Counted from the first letter of the stretch, positions 25,336-34,073 are shown. The stretch: 64,000 bases of DNA from CAYMYN01 sp964394665 (GCA_964394665.1 CAYMYN010000023.1:1-64000), one strand, 5' to 3'. The notes: a model not told the origin generated them from the letters alone. Program-made: numbers and translations.

Positions 25336-26708
25336 TCCCGACGCCGCGCGCCTGGGCCTTCTTGTTAGGCGCCAGCCTGCTCAGCGCCCTGGGTCTACTC
25401 GCGCCGCCCCTCGCGCCGCTGGTGTGGGCGCTCGACATCCTGCTCGTCGTGGCCCTGCTGGTCGACCTCGCGCGCACGCCCTCGCCCGCGGCCCTGGAGG
25501 TCGAGCGTGTGTTGCCCGAACGCGTGGGGCTCGAGCGCGAGTTCGAGCGGGTGGTGACGATCCTCCCCGGTCCGGCCGCGGGGCTCACGCTCGAGCTGCG
25601 CGAGGAGTTCCCCGCCACGGTCGAGGTCCTGGCGCGCGAGGGTGGAACGCGAGAGCTCGTCGCGCCGCGCGCGGACGATCCGACCGGCGGACCCGATCGG
25701 GTGCGCTTGGCAGCCGGGACACCCACGCGCGTGCGGCGGCGCTACCGCGCGAACGTGCGCGGCCCGCAGACCTTCGGCGACCTGCGCCTGCGCCTCGAAG
25801 GACCCCTGGGGCTCGTCCAGCGCCAGGCGCGGTTGGCGGGGGAGCAGTCCCTGGCCGTCGAGCCCGCCCTCGCGGGCCTGGCGCGCACCCTGAAGCTGGC
25901 GGCGAGCGAACGCTGGCGCGACCTGGGCGTGCGACGCCTGCGCCGGCGCGGCGGTCTGACCGAGTTCGAGTCCCTGCGCGAGTACGTCGTCGGCGACGAC
26001 CCGCGGCTGCTCGATTGGAAGGCCTTCGCGCGCCACGGCCGGCCCTACGTCCGCGAGTACCAGGAGGAGCGCGGCCAGGAGCTGATCCTGCTCGTCGACA
26101 CCGGCCGGCGCATGGGCGCGACCAGCGCCGAGGGCGACGAGCGCGGCTGGACCAAGCTCGACCACGCCCTCGACGCGGCCCTGCAGTTGGCCGCCGTGGC
26201 CCTGGCCGCCGGCGACCGCGTGGGCATCGCGACCTTCGACCGGCGCCTGGCGCGCTACGTCTCCCCCGTGCGTGGCCGGCCGCACTTCGCGCGCCTGCGC
26301 GAGGCGGTCTGGAGCGCCCTGCCCGCGCCGATCGAAGCCGACCTCGCGCGCGCCCTGCGCGAGCTGGCCGTGACGCACCGGCGCCGCGCGATGGTCGTGA
26401 TCCTCTCGGACGTGGCCGATCCCTACACCCTCGAGCGACAGCGCCGCGCCCTGCGCGCGGGCTCGCGCCGCCACGCGCTCGTCTTCGCCGCCCTCGACGA
26501 CCCCGCCCTGCGCGCCGCCGCCGACGGCCGCCTCGACGCCAGCTCCGCCGTGCGTTCCCAGGCCCTCCTGCTCGAGCACGAGCGCCACCAAGCCTGCGCC
26601 GCCCTCGCCGGCAGCGCCCGCGTCCTCGACGCCCTGCCCGCCGAAGCCGCCGGCCCCCTGCTCGCCGCCTGGCTCGACGCCCGCCGCTCGGGCGCGCTCC
26701 GTGGGTAA
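25332..26708 (+). CDS. DUF58-domain (VWA-like) membrane protein with a probable CTG start
   Basis: A protein of about 458 residues. Two N-terminal membrane helices (AWAFLLGASLLSALGLLAPP and PLVWALDILLVVALLVDLAR) are followed by a beta-rich region with RRYRANVRGPQTFGDLRLR and the DUF58 signature EFESLREYVVGDDPRLLDWK, then a VWA-like domain (ILLVDTGRRMG, DRVGIATFD, MVVILSDVADP). The first membrane helix begins only a few codons after the MoxR stop and there is no ATG, GTG or TTG ahead of it, except TTG at 25362 inside the helix. The in-frame CTG at 25332, overlapping the MoxR stop as CTGA, therefore looks like the start. Confidence 0.85.
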   Translation: MIPTPRAWAFLLGASLLSALGLLAPPLAPLVWALDILLVVALLVDLARTPSPAALEVERVLPERVGLEREFERVVTILPGPAAGLTLELREEFPATVEVLAREGGTRELVAPRADDPTGGPDRVRLAAGTPTRVRRRYRANVRGPQTFGDLRLRLEGPLGLVQRQARLAGEQSLAVEPALAGLARTLKLAASERWRDLGVRRLRRRGGLTEFESLREYVVGDDPRLLDWKAFARHGRPYVREYQEERGQELILLVDTGRRMGATSAEGDERGWTKLDHALDAALQLAAVALAAGDRVGIATFDRRLARYVSPVRGRPHFARLREAVWSALPAPIEADLARALRELAVTHRRRAMVVILSDVADPYTLERQRRALRAGSRRHALVFAALDDPALRAAADGRLDASSAVRSQALLLEHERHQACAALAGSARVLDALPAEAAGPLLAAWLDARRSGALRG

Positions 26709-26719
26709 CGGGTTCGGGC

Positions 26720-26725
26720 TAGGAT
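26720..26725 (+). promoter_or_regulatory. -10-like TAGGAT overlapping the first possible ATG
   Basis: TAGGAT at 26720-26725 contains the ATG at 26724. If it is a working -10, transcription starts near 26732 and the second in-frame ATG at 26766 would be used. Confidence 0.3.
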
Positions 26726-27398
26726 GGCATTCAGTCGGCGGGCGCAGATCCGCCGCCACGGGATCATGATTGCCCCCCGATTGCTGGCCGGCGGCGCCGC
26801 GGCCATCCTGCTCGTCGCAATCGCTGCAACGACCTTCCTATCCAGCCCGGAGTCGGTGGAGGAAGGGGAGCATCCCGCCAGCCTCGACTCCTGGATCGAG
26901 CAACTCGGGCGCGACCTGGATCGCGGGGACGGGTCTTGGGGCGCATTCGAGCAAGCCTGGCAACGGGCCATGCCCTTCGAGCGCGTCGTCCTGGAGCGGA
27001 TCCGCGGGTTCCTGTTCGAGCGCCTCCAGATCGAGCTCCGGAGCGACGGCAGCGCGACCTGGACCGGAGGGACGGGCGGTTGGGAGAATCCCCAGGGTCA
27101 GGTCCACACCGGCCGGTTGCTCGGCCACGACTACGCCGAGCTCTGCTGGCTCGCGGAGCGCCTCGCCCTGCCCCCGCGCTCGGGTTCCTGGAGCGTGCCC
27201 GTCTCCCACGGCACGCGCACGACGATCGAGTTGGTCCGGCGCGACGGCAGCACCCTGGTGTTCACCGACTACGGCGGAGCCGCGCCGCCCGAGGTCGGCG
27301 CGCTGATGGCGGCCGTGGAACTCGCCGCCAAACGCGTCGTGTGGGCCCCCTCGGCCACCGAGTCGGAGCACGGCGCGGACGACGAGCACAACCGCTGA
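26724..27398 (+). CDS. Membrane-anchored protein of unknown function
   Basis: A protein of 224 residues from ATG 26724, or 210 from ATG 26766. The second start is favoured if the TAGGAT at 26720 is a promoter. It has a hydrophobic anchor or signal (LLAGGAAAILLVAIAATTFL) and a soluble domain with LQIELRSDGSATWTGG, HDYAELCWLAERLALPPR and TIELVRRDGSTLVFTDYGG. Alternating strands and one helix pair suggest a compact alpha/beta domain. I recognise no family. It follows the DUF58 gene by 15 nt but may be transcribed on its own. Convergent with the MamK-like gene, 30 nt apart. Confidence 0.6.
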   Translation: MAFSRRAQIRRHGIMIAPRLLAGGAAAILLVAIAATTFLSSPESVEEGEHPASLDSWIEQLGRDLDRGDGSWGAFEQAWQRAMPFERVVLERIRGFLFERLQIELRSDGSATWTGGTGGWENPQGQVHTGRLLGHDYAELCWLAERLALPPRSGSWSVPVSHGTRTTIELVRRDGSTLVFTDYGGAAPPEVGALMAAVELAAKRVVWAPSATESEHGADDEHNR

Positions 27399-27428
27399 GG
27401 CCACAGTCCGTCTGCTCGCGGCCGGCGC

Positions 27429-28487
27429 CTACGAGAGCTGCTGCCAGAACTCCGGCGGCATGTCGTGGGCGATCTTGAGGGCGCCGTTGGCGCCGCCGTA
27501 GATCGGCTCCTCGATCTGCACGACGCGGCCGGAGCCCAGGCGGGCCGTCATCTCGCGTTCGATCGCGTCGGCCAGGCCCTGGATGCGGCTCCCGCCGCCG
27601 GCGAGCAGCACGCGGTTCTTGAGGCGCTGCTGGAACTCGGGATCGAAGCTGCCGATGAGCTGCGCCAGGCCCTCGACGATGGGCGGCACGATCGAGCGGC
27701 AGGCGGCGCGCAGCTCGGCGGTGATGTCGAAGGGCGTGGGCTTTCCGGCCACGGGCAGGTCGACCACGACCTTGGGGGCGTCGTCGGAGATGTTCGAGTG
27801 GCGCTCCTTGATCTGCGTGATCATCGCCACGCTGAACTGGGCCTGTGGGTGACGCTCGCGCAGCAGGCGCATCAGCTCGGCGTCGACGTGGTCGCCGGCC
27901 GTCTCGAGGGTGATCTGGTCGGCGTCCTCGGGCATCGTGCCGTGCATGCGGCACAGGTCGGTCGTGCCCGCGCCGATGTCGATCACCAGCACGTCCTCGA
28001 GCATGTCCTGGCCGTAGGCGACGGCGAAGGGCTCCGAGCAGAGCATCACGGCGTCGGCCACGCCGCGCGCGATCTCGAGGATCGCGTTCTTGCTGTGGAT
28101 CGAGGCCTGGGCCGGGGCGCCGATCACGGCGTAGACGAGCTCGTCCTTGCGCGGCTTGGCGCGCCGGATGGCCTCGGCCAAGAGGTCGCGCGCCGCGCGC
28201 TGGTTGCCGTCCTTCTCCTTGCCCGTTCCGCTCTTGAGCACGCCCTTCTCGAGCGGCTTGTAGAACTCGAGGCTGAGGCGCTTCTCGATCGCTTCCTCGC
28301 CGAAGAGCACGTCCTTCTGCAGCAGCTTGCGCGCCACCACGTCCTTGGGATAACCCACGAAGGAGGGCACGCTCACGCGTTGGCCGTTGCTGGCCGCGAC
28401 CGAGGTGCGCGAGGTGCCGAGATCGATGCCCAGATAGAGCACGCCTTGGTCCTTCTTGGGGGCGGCGGGGGACGGCTTGTCGCTCAT
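27429..28487 (-). CDS. MamK-like bacterial actin
   Basis: A 352-residue actin-fold ATPase. Phosphate-1 loop YLGIDLGTSRTSV (about 18-30), phosphate-2 loop VIDIGAGTTDLC (168-179) and adenosine loop LLAGGGSRIQGL (294-305) are intact, with the polymerisation-linked Glu in TQIKE (224-228). Beyond the fold it carries features I associate with magnetosome MamK rather than MreB or DnaK: SFVGYPKDVVARKLL (42-56), PLEKGVLK, DQITLETAGDHVD, AGKPTPFDIT, SFDPEF and the end motif PPEFWQQL. It probably polymerises into cytoplasmic filaments. No other magnetosome gene is in the window. The start ATG at 28487 lies 38 nt after a degenerate GGDEF gene, with which it likely forms an operon. Confidence 0.88.
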   Translation of the reverse strand: MSDKPSPAAPKKDQGVLYLGIDLGTSRTSVAASNGQRVSVPSFVGYPKDVVARKLLQKDVLFGEEAIEKRLSLEFYKPLEKGVLKSGTGKEKDGNQRAARDLLAEAIRRAKPRKDELVYAVIGAPAQASIHSKNAILEIARGVADAVMLCSEPFAVAYGQDMLEDVLVIDIGAGTTDLCRMHGTMPEDADQITLETAGDHVDAELMRLLRERHPQAQFSVAMITQIKERHSNISDDAPKVVVDLPVAGKPTPFDITAELRAACRSIVPPIVEGLAQLIGSFDPEFQQRLKNRVLLAGGGSRIQGLADAIEREMTARLGSGRVVQIEEPIYGGANGALKIAHDMPPEFWQQLS

Positions 28488-28525
28488 GTTCGGGGATCCT
28501 GTGCGCGCGGCCGGCGATGCGGGCG

Positions 28526-29461
28526 CTACGACTTCTTCATCTGTTTGCGCAGCTCGACGTTGGCCTCGAAGATCTTGGCCATCATCTCGCGCTTGAGGTC
28601 GGCCTGCAGCTCGTCGTCCGCCAGGCCCTGCACCGTGCTGTAGATCGAGGCGATGCCCGAGTCGACGCCCTTGGCGGCGATCGCGCGGCGCAGCTCGCTC
28701 TCGGTCATGCCCAGGGCGTCGCTGAGCTTGGCCATGCGCCGCTGCAGCATGTCCATCTGGCGGCGGTGCTCGTCCTCCATCTTGCGGATGGCGAGCTCGA
28801 CCACCTCCTTCTCGCGGCCGCCGAAGTCCGGCAGCTTCTGGCCCTGGGAGGCGAACAGGTCGCCGAGCTTCTCGTGCAGCAGCCGCTCGAGCAGCGCCTC
28901 GAGGTCCGGCCCCTGGCTGGCCCCCGCGGCGGGCTTGGGCGCGACGTACTCGTAGGCCGCGAAGCGGTTGCCGCCGGCGGCGCGCGCGCGATCCAGGGCC
29001 GCGGCCGTCTCGTCGACGAGCCCCTGGAAGTCCTGCGCGCGATCGGGGGCCACCTGCCCCAGGCCGATCGAGAGCGTGATCGAGACCACCGGGCCGCCGC
29101 CGTCGAAGCTGAGCTTGCGCGCGCCCTCGACCAGCCGGCGCGCGACGGCCGAGCAGCCGGCCGGCTCGGTGTGCGGGAACACCGCCAGGAGGCGCTCGTC
29201 GAGCAGGTAGCCCATGAAGTCGCTCGAGCGCGTCGCGTTGCGCAGCAGGCGCACGACCGACTCGAGGATCGCGCGCCGCGACTCCTCGCCGTAGAGGTGC
29301 GCCAGCTCCTGCAGCCGGTCGATGGCGATCATCAGGCAGCCGAGCGGGTAGCGGTAGCGCCGCGCGCGGGCGTACTCGACCTCCATCAGGCGCCGGATCT
29401 CCTCGGGCGAGAACAGGCCGCGGCGCGAGCCGCTGAAGGTGGCGAAGGGGAACTGGGGCAT
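28526..29461 (-). CDS. Degenerate GGDEF-domain protein with C-terminal coiled coil
   Basis: A 311-residue soluble protein. Residues about 18-172 keep the GGDEF fold (LMIAIDRLQELAHLYG, SITLSIGLGQ, ALDRARAAGGNRFAAY), but the signature itself reads LLDER (86-90) instead of GG(D/E)EF, so diguanylate cyclase activity is unlikely and nucleotide sensing or pure scaffolding is more plausible. Residues about 185-311 are charged and helical with a long coiled-coil-like stretch (EVVELAIRKMEDEHRRQMDM and KREMMAKIFEANVELRKQM). It lies directly upstream of the MamK-like gene on the same strand. A role in placing or regulating the filament is an inference from that linkage. Confidence 0.8.
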   Translation of the reverse strand: MPQFPFATFSGSRRGLFSPEEIRRLMEVEYARARRYRYPLGCLMIAIDRLQELAHLYGEESRRAILESVVRLLRNATRSSDFMGYLLDERLLAVFPHTEPAGCSAVARRLVEGARKLSFDGGGPVVSITLSIGLGQVAPDRAQDFQGLVDETAAALDRARAAGGNRFAAYEYVAPKPAAGASQGPDLEALLERLLHEKLGDLFASQGQKLPDFGGREKEVVELAIRKMEDEHRRQMDMLQRRMAKLSDALGMTESELRRAIAAKGVDSGIASIYSTVQGLADDELQADLKREMMAKIFEANVELRKQMKKS

Positions 29462-29525
29462 CCGGGGTGGGGCGGGGGCGCAGCATGGTAGCGGGCCGGG
29501 CGCCCGCTCCCCCGGGGCTATCGAC

Positions 29526-29541
29526 GGCCCCGGCGGGGGCC
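29526..29541 (-). terminator. Hairpin between the nuclease gene and the GGDEF gene
   Basis: GGCCCC (29526-29531) pairs with GGGGCC (29536-29541) around GGCG, 12 nt beyond the end of the OLD-family gene on the minus strand. No T tract; assigned as terminator-like by position. Confidence 0.35.
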
Positions 29542-29552
29542 CTGGAGGGGGG

Positions 29553-31301
29553 TCAGCGCACCCGCTCCAGCGCCCGGCGCAAGGTGGCGACCAGGCGCCG
29601 CGCGCGGCGCGCGAGTTCGGGGGGCAAGGACCCCAGGGAGGGCGCCGCCTCGAGCTCCCGACGGATGCTCTCGTTGACCGAACCCTTGTCGAAGCGCGCC
29701 CCGCGCGCGGCGAAGGCCGCCTCGACCCGGTCCGCCAGCTTGCCGTCGGGGGGCAGGGGGCCCGCTTCGGTCGCGAGGGTCCGGCGGGCGCGCTCGAAGT
29801 ACCACTCGGGCGGGAAGAGATCCTCGATCGAGCTCTCGCGGCGCAGGCCCAGGGCGCGGCCCAGGTCGAGGGCCAGGGCGCGCCCCGGCGGCGGTACCTC
29901 GTGCCAGCGCAGGAGCAGCTCGGCCCGCCCGGCCCGCCCGGCCTGATCCCCGTCGAACAGGGCCACCACGCCCAGGCCGCGCCGGGTGAGGAAGGCCGCG
30001 ACGTGGGCCACCTCGTAGGCGCCTCCGGCGGCGACGATCTCGAGTTCCGCCGGCAGGCCCGCCTCGCCCGAGCGCCGCGCCAGGTCCGAGAGGGTCTCGA
30101 GCAGGCGCGCGTCCTGGGAGCCCTCGACCACCAGGTGCGTCTCGCCGATCAGGAAGCCGCGCCGGCCGCTCATGCCCAGGGCGGCGCGCAGGTCCCAGGC
30201 GCCCCCGGGGCCGGGCAGCGGACCCCCGCGCAGCTTCGGCCCGCCGGGGCTCCAGCCGAGCACCAACACCTGCTCCTCGTGCGCCAACGACGTGCGGAAG
30301 GGCAGGGGCGCGGTGTGCAGCACGGTGTGCCCGCGCGCCAGGAGCGCGAGCTCCTCGGCCAGCGCGTCCTCGCCCGCGCCGCGGAAGTGGCGCGCCGGCT
30401 CGTCGAGCAGCAGCACGCCGCGGCCGGCCGTCCCGTGGGCGAAGCGTTCGCACAGGACGTCGAGGGAGAGGCGCCAGCGCTCGTCGTCGGGGTAGGCATC
30501 GAGCGGGCGCAGCCCGTGCGCGCCGGCGGCGAGGAACAGGGTCAGACGCCCGTCGCCGCCCTCCAGGGCCAGGGAGCGGTGGCCCGCGCGCAGCGGCCGC
30601 AGGCGCGCCGTGAGGCGGCGCGAGGCCTCGGCCAGGCGGCGCTGGGCGCCGCCGCGCGAGAGGGGCGGACGCAGCTCGCGCGGATCGAGCTCCGCGAGCT
30701 CGAGCAGGGCCTGAAAGCTGTGGTCGGCCGCGTTCGCGCCGCCGCGCGCGCGGCGCTCGGCGAGGGCGACGGGGTCCGTCGAGCCCTCGAGCAAACCCTC
30801 GCGCGCCAGCAACACGAAGGGCGGGAGCAACGCGTCGCAGGCGGCGCACAGCTCGCGCGCCGAACCGTGGGAGACGCCGTCGAGCGCGACCTCGAGCGCA
30901 CCGCCGTAGGTGCGGCCGACGGACAGGGTCCGCGGCGGGGGTCCGGCGAGCCCCGCGCGCGCGCCGAGCTCCCGCGCGACCTCGAGCGGCAGGGCGAGCT
31001 CGGCCACGCACGGCACGACCTCCTCCACCCGCAGGCGGCGGCGCGCCTTGGGCCAGTCGCGCTCGGCGTCGTAGCCGCGGGGCGTGCGCGGGTGCAGGCG
31101 GAAGAGCGCCTCCAGCAAGGAGGTCTTGCCGGATTGGTTGCGGCCGACCAGGGCCGTGAGCGGGAACACCGGCACGGGCCCCGAGTCGAGGATCGAGCGG
31201 AAGAGGCGCACGCGGAACGAGCGCAGCTCGACCCGCGGGGGACGCTCGGCGTCCGCCACCGTCGCGTCGCCGCGGGGGGGATCGGTACCTGGGTCGCGCA
31301 T
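29553..31301 (-). CDS. OLD-family ATPase-TOPRIM endonuclease
   Basis: A 582-residue protein. The N-terminal ABC/RecF-like ATPase starts with FRVRLFRSILDSG and has Walker A GRNQSGKT (53-60) and Walker B LLLDEP (297-302). The C-terminal part is a TOPRIM nuclease with VVEGSQDA (Glu393) and ALFDGDQAGR (Asp450, Asp452). This domain order is that of overcoming-lysogenisation-defect nucleases, of which several act in phage defence (for example GajA and retron effectors). No partner gene such as gajB or a reverse transcriptase is next to it, so it looks like a class 1 stand-alone OLD protein. It is divergent from the Na/Pi cotransporter. Confidence 0.88.
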   Translation of the reverse strand: MRDPGTDPPRGDATVADAERPPRVELRSFRVRLFRSILDSGPVPVFPLTALVGRNQSGKTSLLEALFRLHPRTPRGYDAERDWPKARRRLRVEEVVPCVAELALPLEVARELGARAGLAGPPPRTLSVGRTYGGALEVALDGVSHGSARELCAACDALLPPFVLLAREGLLEGSTDPVALAERRARGGANAADHSFQALLELAELDPRELRPPLSRGGAQRRLAEASRRLTARLRPLRAGHRSLALEGGDGRLTLFLAAGAHGLRPLDAYPDDERWRLSLDVLCERFAHGTAGRGVLLLDEPARHFRGAGEDALAEELALLARGHTVLHTAPLPFRTSLAHEEQVLVLGWSPGGPKLRGGPLPGPGGAWDLRAALGMSGRRGFLIGETHLVVEGSQDARLLETLSDLARRSGEAGLPAELEIVAAGGAYEVAHVAAFLTRRGLGVVALFDGDQAGRAGRAELLLRWHEVPPPGRALALDLGRALGLRRESSIEDLFPPEWYFERARRTLATEAGPLPPDGKLADRVEAAFAARGARFDKGSVNESIRRELEAAPSLGSLPPELARRARRLVATLRRALERVR

Positions 31302-31344
31302 CTCGCCGATGCCGGCCGCCGTGGAGCGCGGCGCGGGCCGTGGC

Positions 31345-31350
31345 TAGGCT
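31345..31350 (+). promoter_or_regulatory. -10-like TAGGCT in the divergent region
   Basis: CTAGGCTAGGC at 31344-31354 gives TAGGCT 56 nt before the cotransporter ATG. It is nearly self-complementary, so a similar hexamer can also be read toward the nuclease gene. Confidence 0.3.
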
Positions 31351-31406
31351 AGGCGCCCGAGCTGGCGAGCGCGACCGCGCGCCGCGGGTCGCCGGCCGCG
31401 CACGGG

Positions 31407-33092
31407 ATGATCTCCGCCGCACAGGTGGGTGTCGCCCTGGGGGGGCTGGGTCTCCTGCTGCTGGGCATGGGGCTGCTCACGAGCGGCCTGCGCATGGCCG
31501 CCGGGCGCGGCCTGAACCGGCTCCTGGCGCGCTGGACGAGCACGCGCCTGCGGGGCTTCTTGACCGGCACCCTGCTCACCGGCCTGGTGCAGTCCTCGGC
31601 CGCCGTCACGGTCACGACCATCGGCTTCGCCAACGCCGGGCTGCTGAACCTCTCCCAGGCGGCCTGGGTCATCTTCGGCAACAACGTCGGCACGACCGTC
31701 ACCGGATGGTTGGTGGCGATGATCGGCCTGCGCCTCCGGATCGAGGCCTTGGCCCTGCCGTTGATCGGGGTCGGGATCCTGCTGCGCATGCTGCGGAACG
31801 GGCGGCGGCTGGGCGCGGTCGGCGAAGCCGTGGCCGGTTTCGGGGTGTTGTTCCTCGGGCTGGCCTTCCTGCGCGACGCGTTGGGCTCGGTGGGCGAGGC
31901 GGTCGACCTCTCCGTGCTCGAGGGGCCCGAGGTCTGGCGTCTCCTGGCGGGGATCGGCCTGGGGGCGCTGATCACGACCCTGATGATGTCCTCGAGCGCG
32001 GCCCTGGCGATCATCCTCGCGACCGCGTCCCAGGGGCTCGTCTCGGTGACCCTGGGGGCGGCGTTGGTGGTGGGGGCGAACCTCGGCACGACGACTAGCG
32101 CGCTCCTGGCCAGCGTGGGCGCCGCGCCCAACGCCAAACGGGTGACGGCCCTGCACGTCGTGTTCAACCTGATCACGGCCGTGGCGGCCTCGATCCTCCT
32201 GCGCGGGATCCTGGCCCTGATCCACCTGGGCCGCGACGAGCTCGGGCGCGGGGCGGACGCGGCCGTGGAGCTGGCGATCTTCCACACGAGCTTCAACGTG
32301 CTCGGCGTGTTGCTGATGATCCCGCTCTCGGGCCCCATCGTGCGCTACCTCGAGCGTCGCTTCATCTCGAGCGACGAGGACCTGGCGCGGCCCCGGCACA
32401 TCGACCGCACCGTGCTCGGCGTGCCCCACGTGGCCCTGGAGGCGCTGCGCCTGGAGAGCCGCCGCGCGGCCACGATCGCGGCCGGGATCGCGCGCGACGC
32501 GGCGCGCAGCGGCCATCCCGACCTGGCCGGGCGCAGCACGGCGCTGCGGCGCCTGATCGTGACCATGGGCGAGCTCGCCAAGGAGCTGGGCCGCGGTGCG
32601 TTGCCCGAGGACGTGGCGCGCTCCATCCCCCAGCTCCTGCGGGCCCACGCGCGCATGTTGGCCGTGACGAGCCTGGCCCAGGACATCGCGCGCACCCGCA
32701 GCGAGCTCGAGGCGCTCGACCTGCGCATCACCCCCGACCTCGACCCGACCTTCCTGGCCCGCGCCCTGGCGGTCCTCGCGGCCGCGGGCTCGGAGGGCGA
32801 GATCGACATCGGGCGCAGCTCCGAGGCGCGCTCCGAGCTCGAGGCCGCGCGGGACGCCGAACGCGCGCGCCTGCTGCGGGCCTCGATGGCGGGGGACCTG
32901 TCGGTGGAGGCGACGGCGCTCCTCCTGCAGCTCTATCAACTCGTCCGCCGCCTGGTGGAGCAGACCGCCAAGGCCGCCGCGAGCATCGAGGCCATCCCCC
33001 GCGAAACGGAACCCAAGGGCCCCGGCCCCCAGGGCGAAGCTCCCGTCGATGGAGCATCCGCCCACGAGGACGCAGCTCCGCCCGTACCCTGA
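31407..33092 (+). CDS. Na/Pi cotransporter family protein
   Basis: A 561-residue transporter of the YjbB/NptA (NaPi-II-like) family, which imports or exports phosphate with sodium. The family's inverted repeats are seen as GLVQSSAAVTVTTIGFANAG (60-79) and MMSSSAALAIILATASQGLV, each followed by an N-x-G-T-T motif (FGNNVGTTVTGW and VGANLGTTTSALL). Eight or so membrane helices occupy residues 1-300. The C-terminal ~240 residues are helical and PhoU-like, typical of the bacterial members. It has its own promoter-like element and no phosphate gene as a neighbour. Confidence 0.92.
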   Translation: MISAAQVGVALGGLGLLLLGMGLLTSGLRMAAGRGLNRLLARWTSTRLRGFLTGTLLTGLVQSSAAVTVTTIGFANAGLLNLSQAAWVIFGNNVGTTVTGWLVAMIGLRLRIEALALPLIGVGILLRMLRNGRRLGAVGEAVAGFGVLFLGLAFLRDALGSVGEAVDLSVLEGPEVWRLLAGIGLGALITTLMMSSSAALAIILATASQGLVSVTLGAALVVGANLGTTTSALLASVGAAPNAKRVTALHVVFNLITAVAASILLRGILALIHLGRDELGRGADAAVELAIFHTSFNVLGVLLMIPLSGPIVRYLERRFISSDEDLARPRHIDRTVLGVPHVALEALRLESRRAATIAAGIARDAARSGHPDLAGRSTALRRLIVTMGELAKELGRGALPEDVARSIPQLLRAHARMLAVTSLAQDIARTRSELEALDLRITPDLDPTFLARALAVLAAAGSEGEIDIGRSSEARSELEAARDAERARLLRASMAGDLSVEATALLLQLYQLVRRLVEQTAKAAASIEAIPRETEPKGPGPQGEAPVDGASAHEDAAPPVP

Positions 33093-33104
33093 GCGCCCGA
33101 TTCC

Positions 33105-34073
33105 TCAGCGCGTCACGGCGGCGGCGAGCAGCAGGCGTTCGCGGGTCGAGACGACGACGCCACCCGGGGGCTCGAGGGTGACGGCGAAGAGGGTGGGCTC
33201 GAAGACCTCGAGCTTGGCTTCGATCGGCACCAGGACCTCGCCCTGCGGCCCGATGTCGAACACGCCGCCGTCGACCGGCGTGGCTTCGGGGCGCCGTGCG
33301 TCGAAGATCCAGAGCTGGTACTGGTTGCGGCGCGGATCGTTCGGCGCGAGGCCGACGAGGCGCATGTAGCCGGCCTGGGCGCCCGGGCTCCAGACCACGT
33401 CGCCGGTCACGCCCTGGGCCAGGGGATCGGCGGTGGTGCTCCAGTCGATGCGCAGCGCGTCGGCGCGGGCCAGCAGCTCCGCGCGCCGTTCGGCGGGGGC
33501 GGGCGCCGACTCGGGAGCGGGGCGCAGCATCCACAGGGCCGCGAGGCCCAGCAGCAGCGCGGCCGCGGCCAGCGCCAGGCGCCGCGCCTTGGAGTCTCGG
33601 AGCTTCCGTTCCGTCGCCGGCCGCGGGGCACGGTCGCCGAGGCGCGCCGGGGCCGCCGGACCCCACGCGTCGAAACGGCGCGGCGCCGGGGCGCGGGGCG
33701 TCGGCTGCGCGGGGCCGCGTTCCCTGCGCTCCGCCGGGAGCTCGCGTCCGGCCAACCAGGCCGCCGCGCCCCACTCGAGATCGCGCCGCAGGGCGGCCGG
33801 CACGCGGCGGGGGAGCGCGCCGACGAGGGCCAGGTGCAGGGCCGCGGCGGCCGCCGCCTCGCCCTCCGGATCGAGGTCGAGGGCCAGGTCCGCGTCGTCC
33901 CGCGCGCCGAGCGCGGCGCTCGACAGCGCGCTCGAGGACGTGTCCGGCGGATGCTGCGCGCGGGCCGCGGCGAGCAGGGCGCGCAGCTCGGCGCGTTCCG
34001 CACCGTCCAGCCCGGCGAGGGCCCGTTGGGCGAGCAACTCGCGCAGCCGCTCGAGGTCGAAGCGCGCGTTCAT
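33105..34073 (-). CDS. Anti-sigma factor, RskA-like
   Basis: A 322-residue single-pass membrane protein. The cytoplasmic N-terminus (about 1-175) is Ala/Arg-rich with helices that should bind the partner sigma factor. A membrane helix follows (LALAAAALLLGLAALWML), and the outer domain (about 200-322) has the RskA/anti-sigma-K pattern: GDVVWSPGAQAGYMRLVGLAPND, YQLWIFDARRPEATPVDGGVF and FAVTLEPPGGV. The ATG overlaps the stop of the ECF sigma gene upstream, as expected for a sigma/anti-sigma pair. No classical zinc-binding HxxxCxxC motif is seen. Convergent with the Na/Pi cotransporter, 12 nt apart. Confidence 0.88.
   Translation of the reverse strand: MNARFDLERLRELLAQRALAGLDGAERAELRALLAAARAQHPPDTSSSALSSAALGARDDADLALDLDPEGEAAAAAALHLALVGALPRRVPAALRRDLEWGAAAWLAGRELPAERRERGPAQPTPRAPAPRRFDAWGPAAPARLGDRAPRPATERKLRDSKARRLALAAAALLLGLAALWMLRPAPESAPAPAERRAELLARADALRIDWSTTADPLAQGVTGDVVWSPGAQAGYMRLVGLAPNDPRRNQYQLWIFDARRPEATPVDGGVFDIGPQGEVLVPIEAKLEVFEPTLFAVTLEPPGGVVVSTRERLLLAAAVTR

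Noticed and set aside
27429..31301. A magnetosome island around the MamK-like gene
   Set aside because: None of the neighbouring genes resembles MamA, B, E, I, M, O, P or Q; the actin alone is not evidence for magnetosomes.
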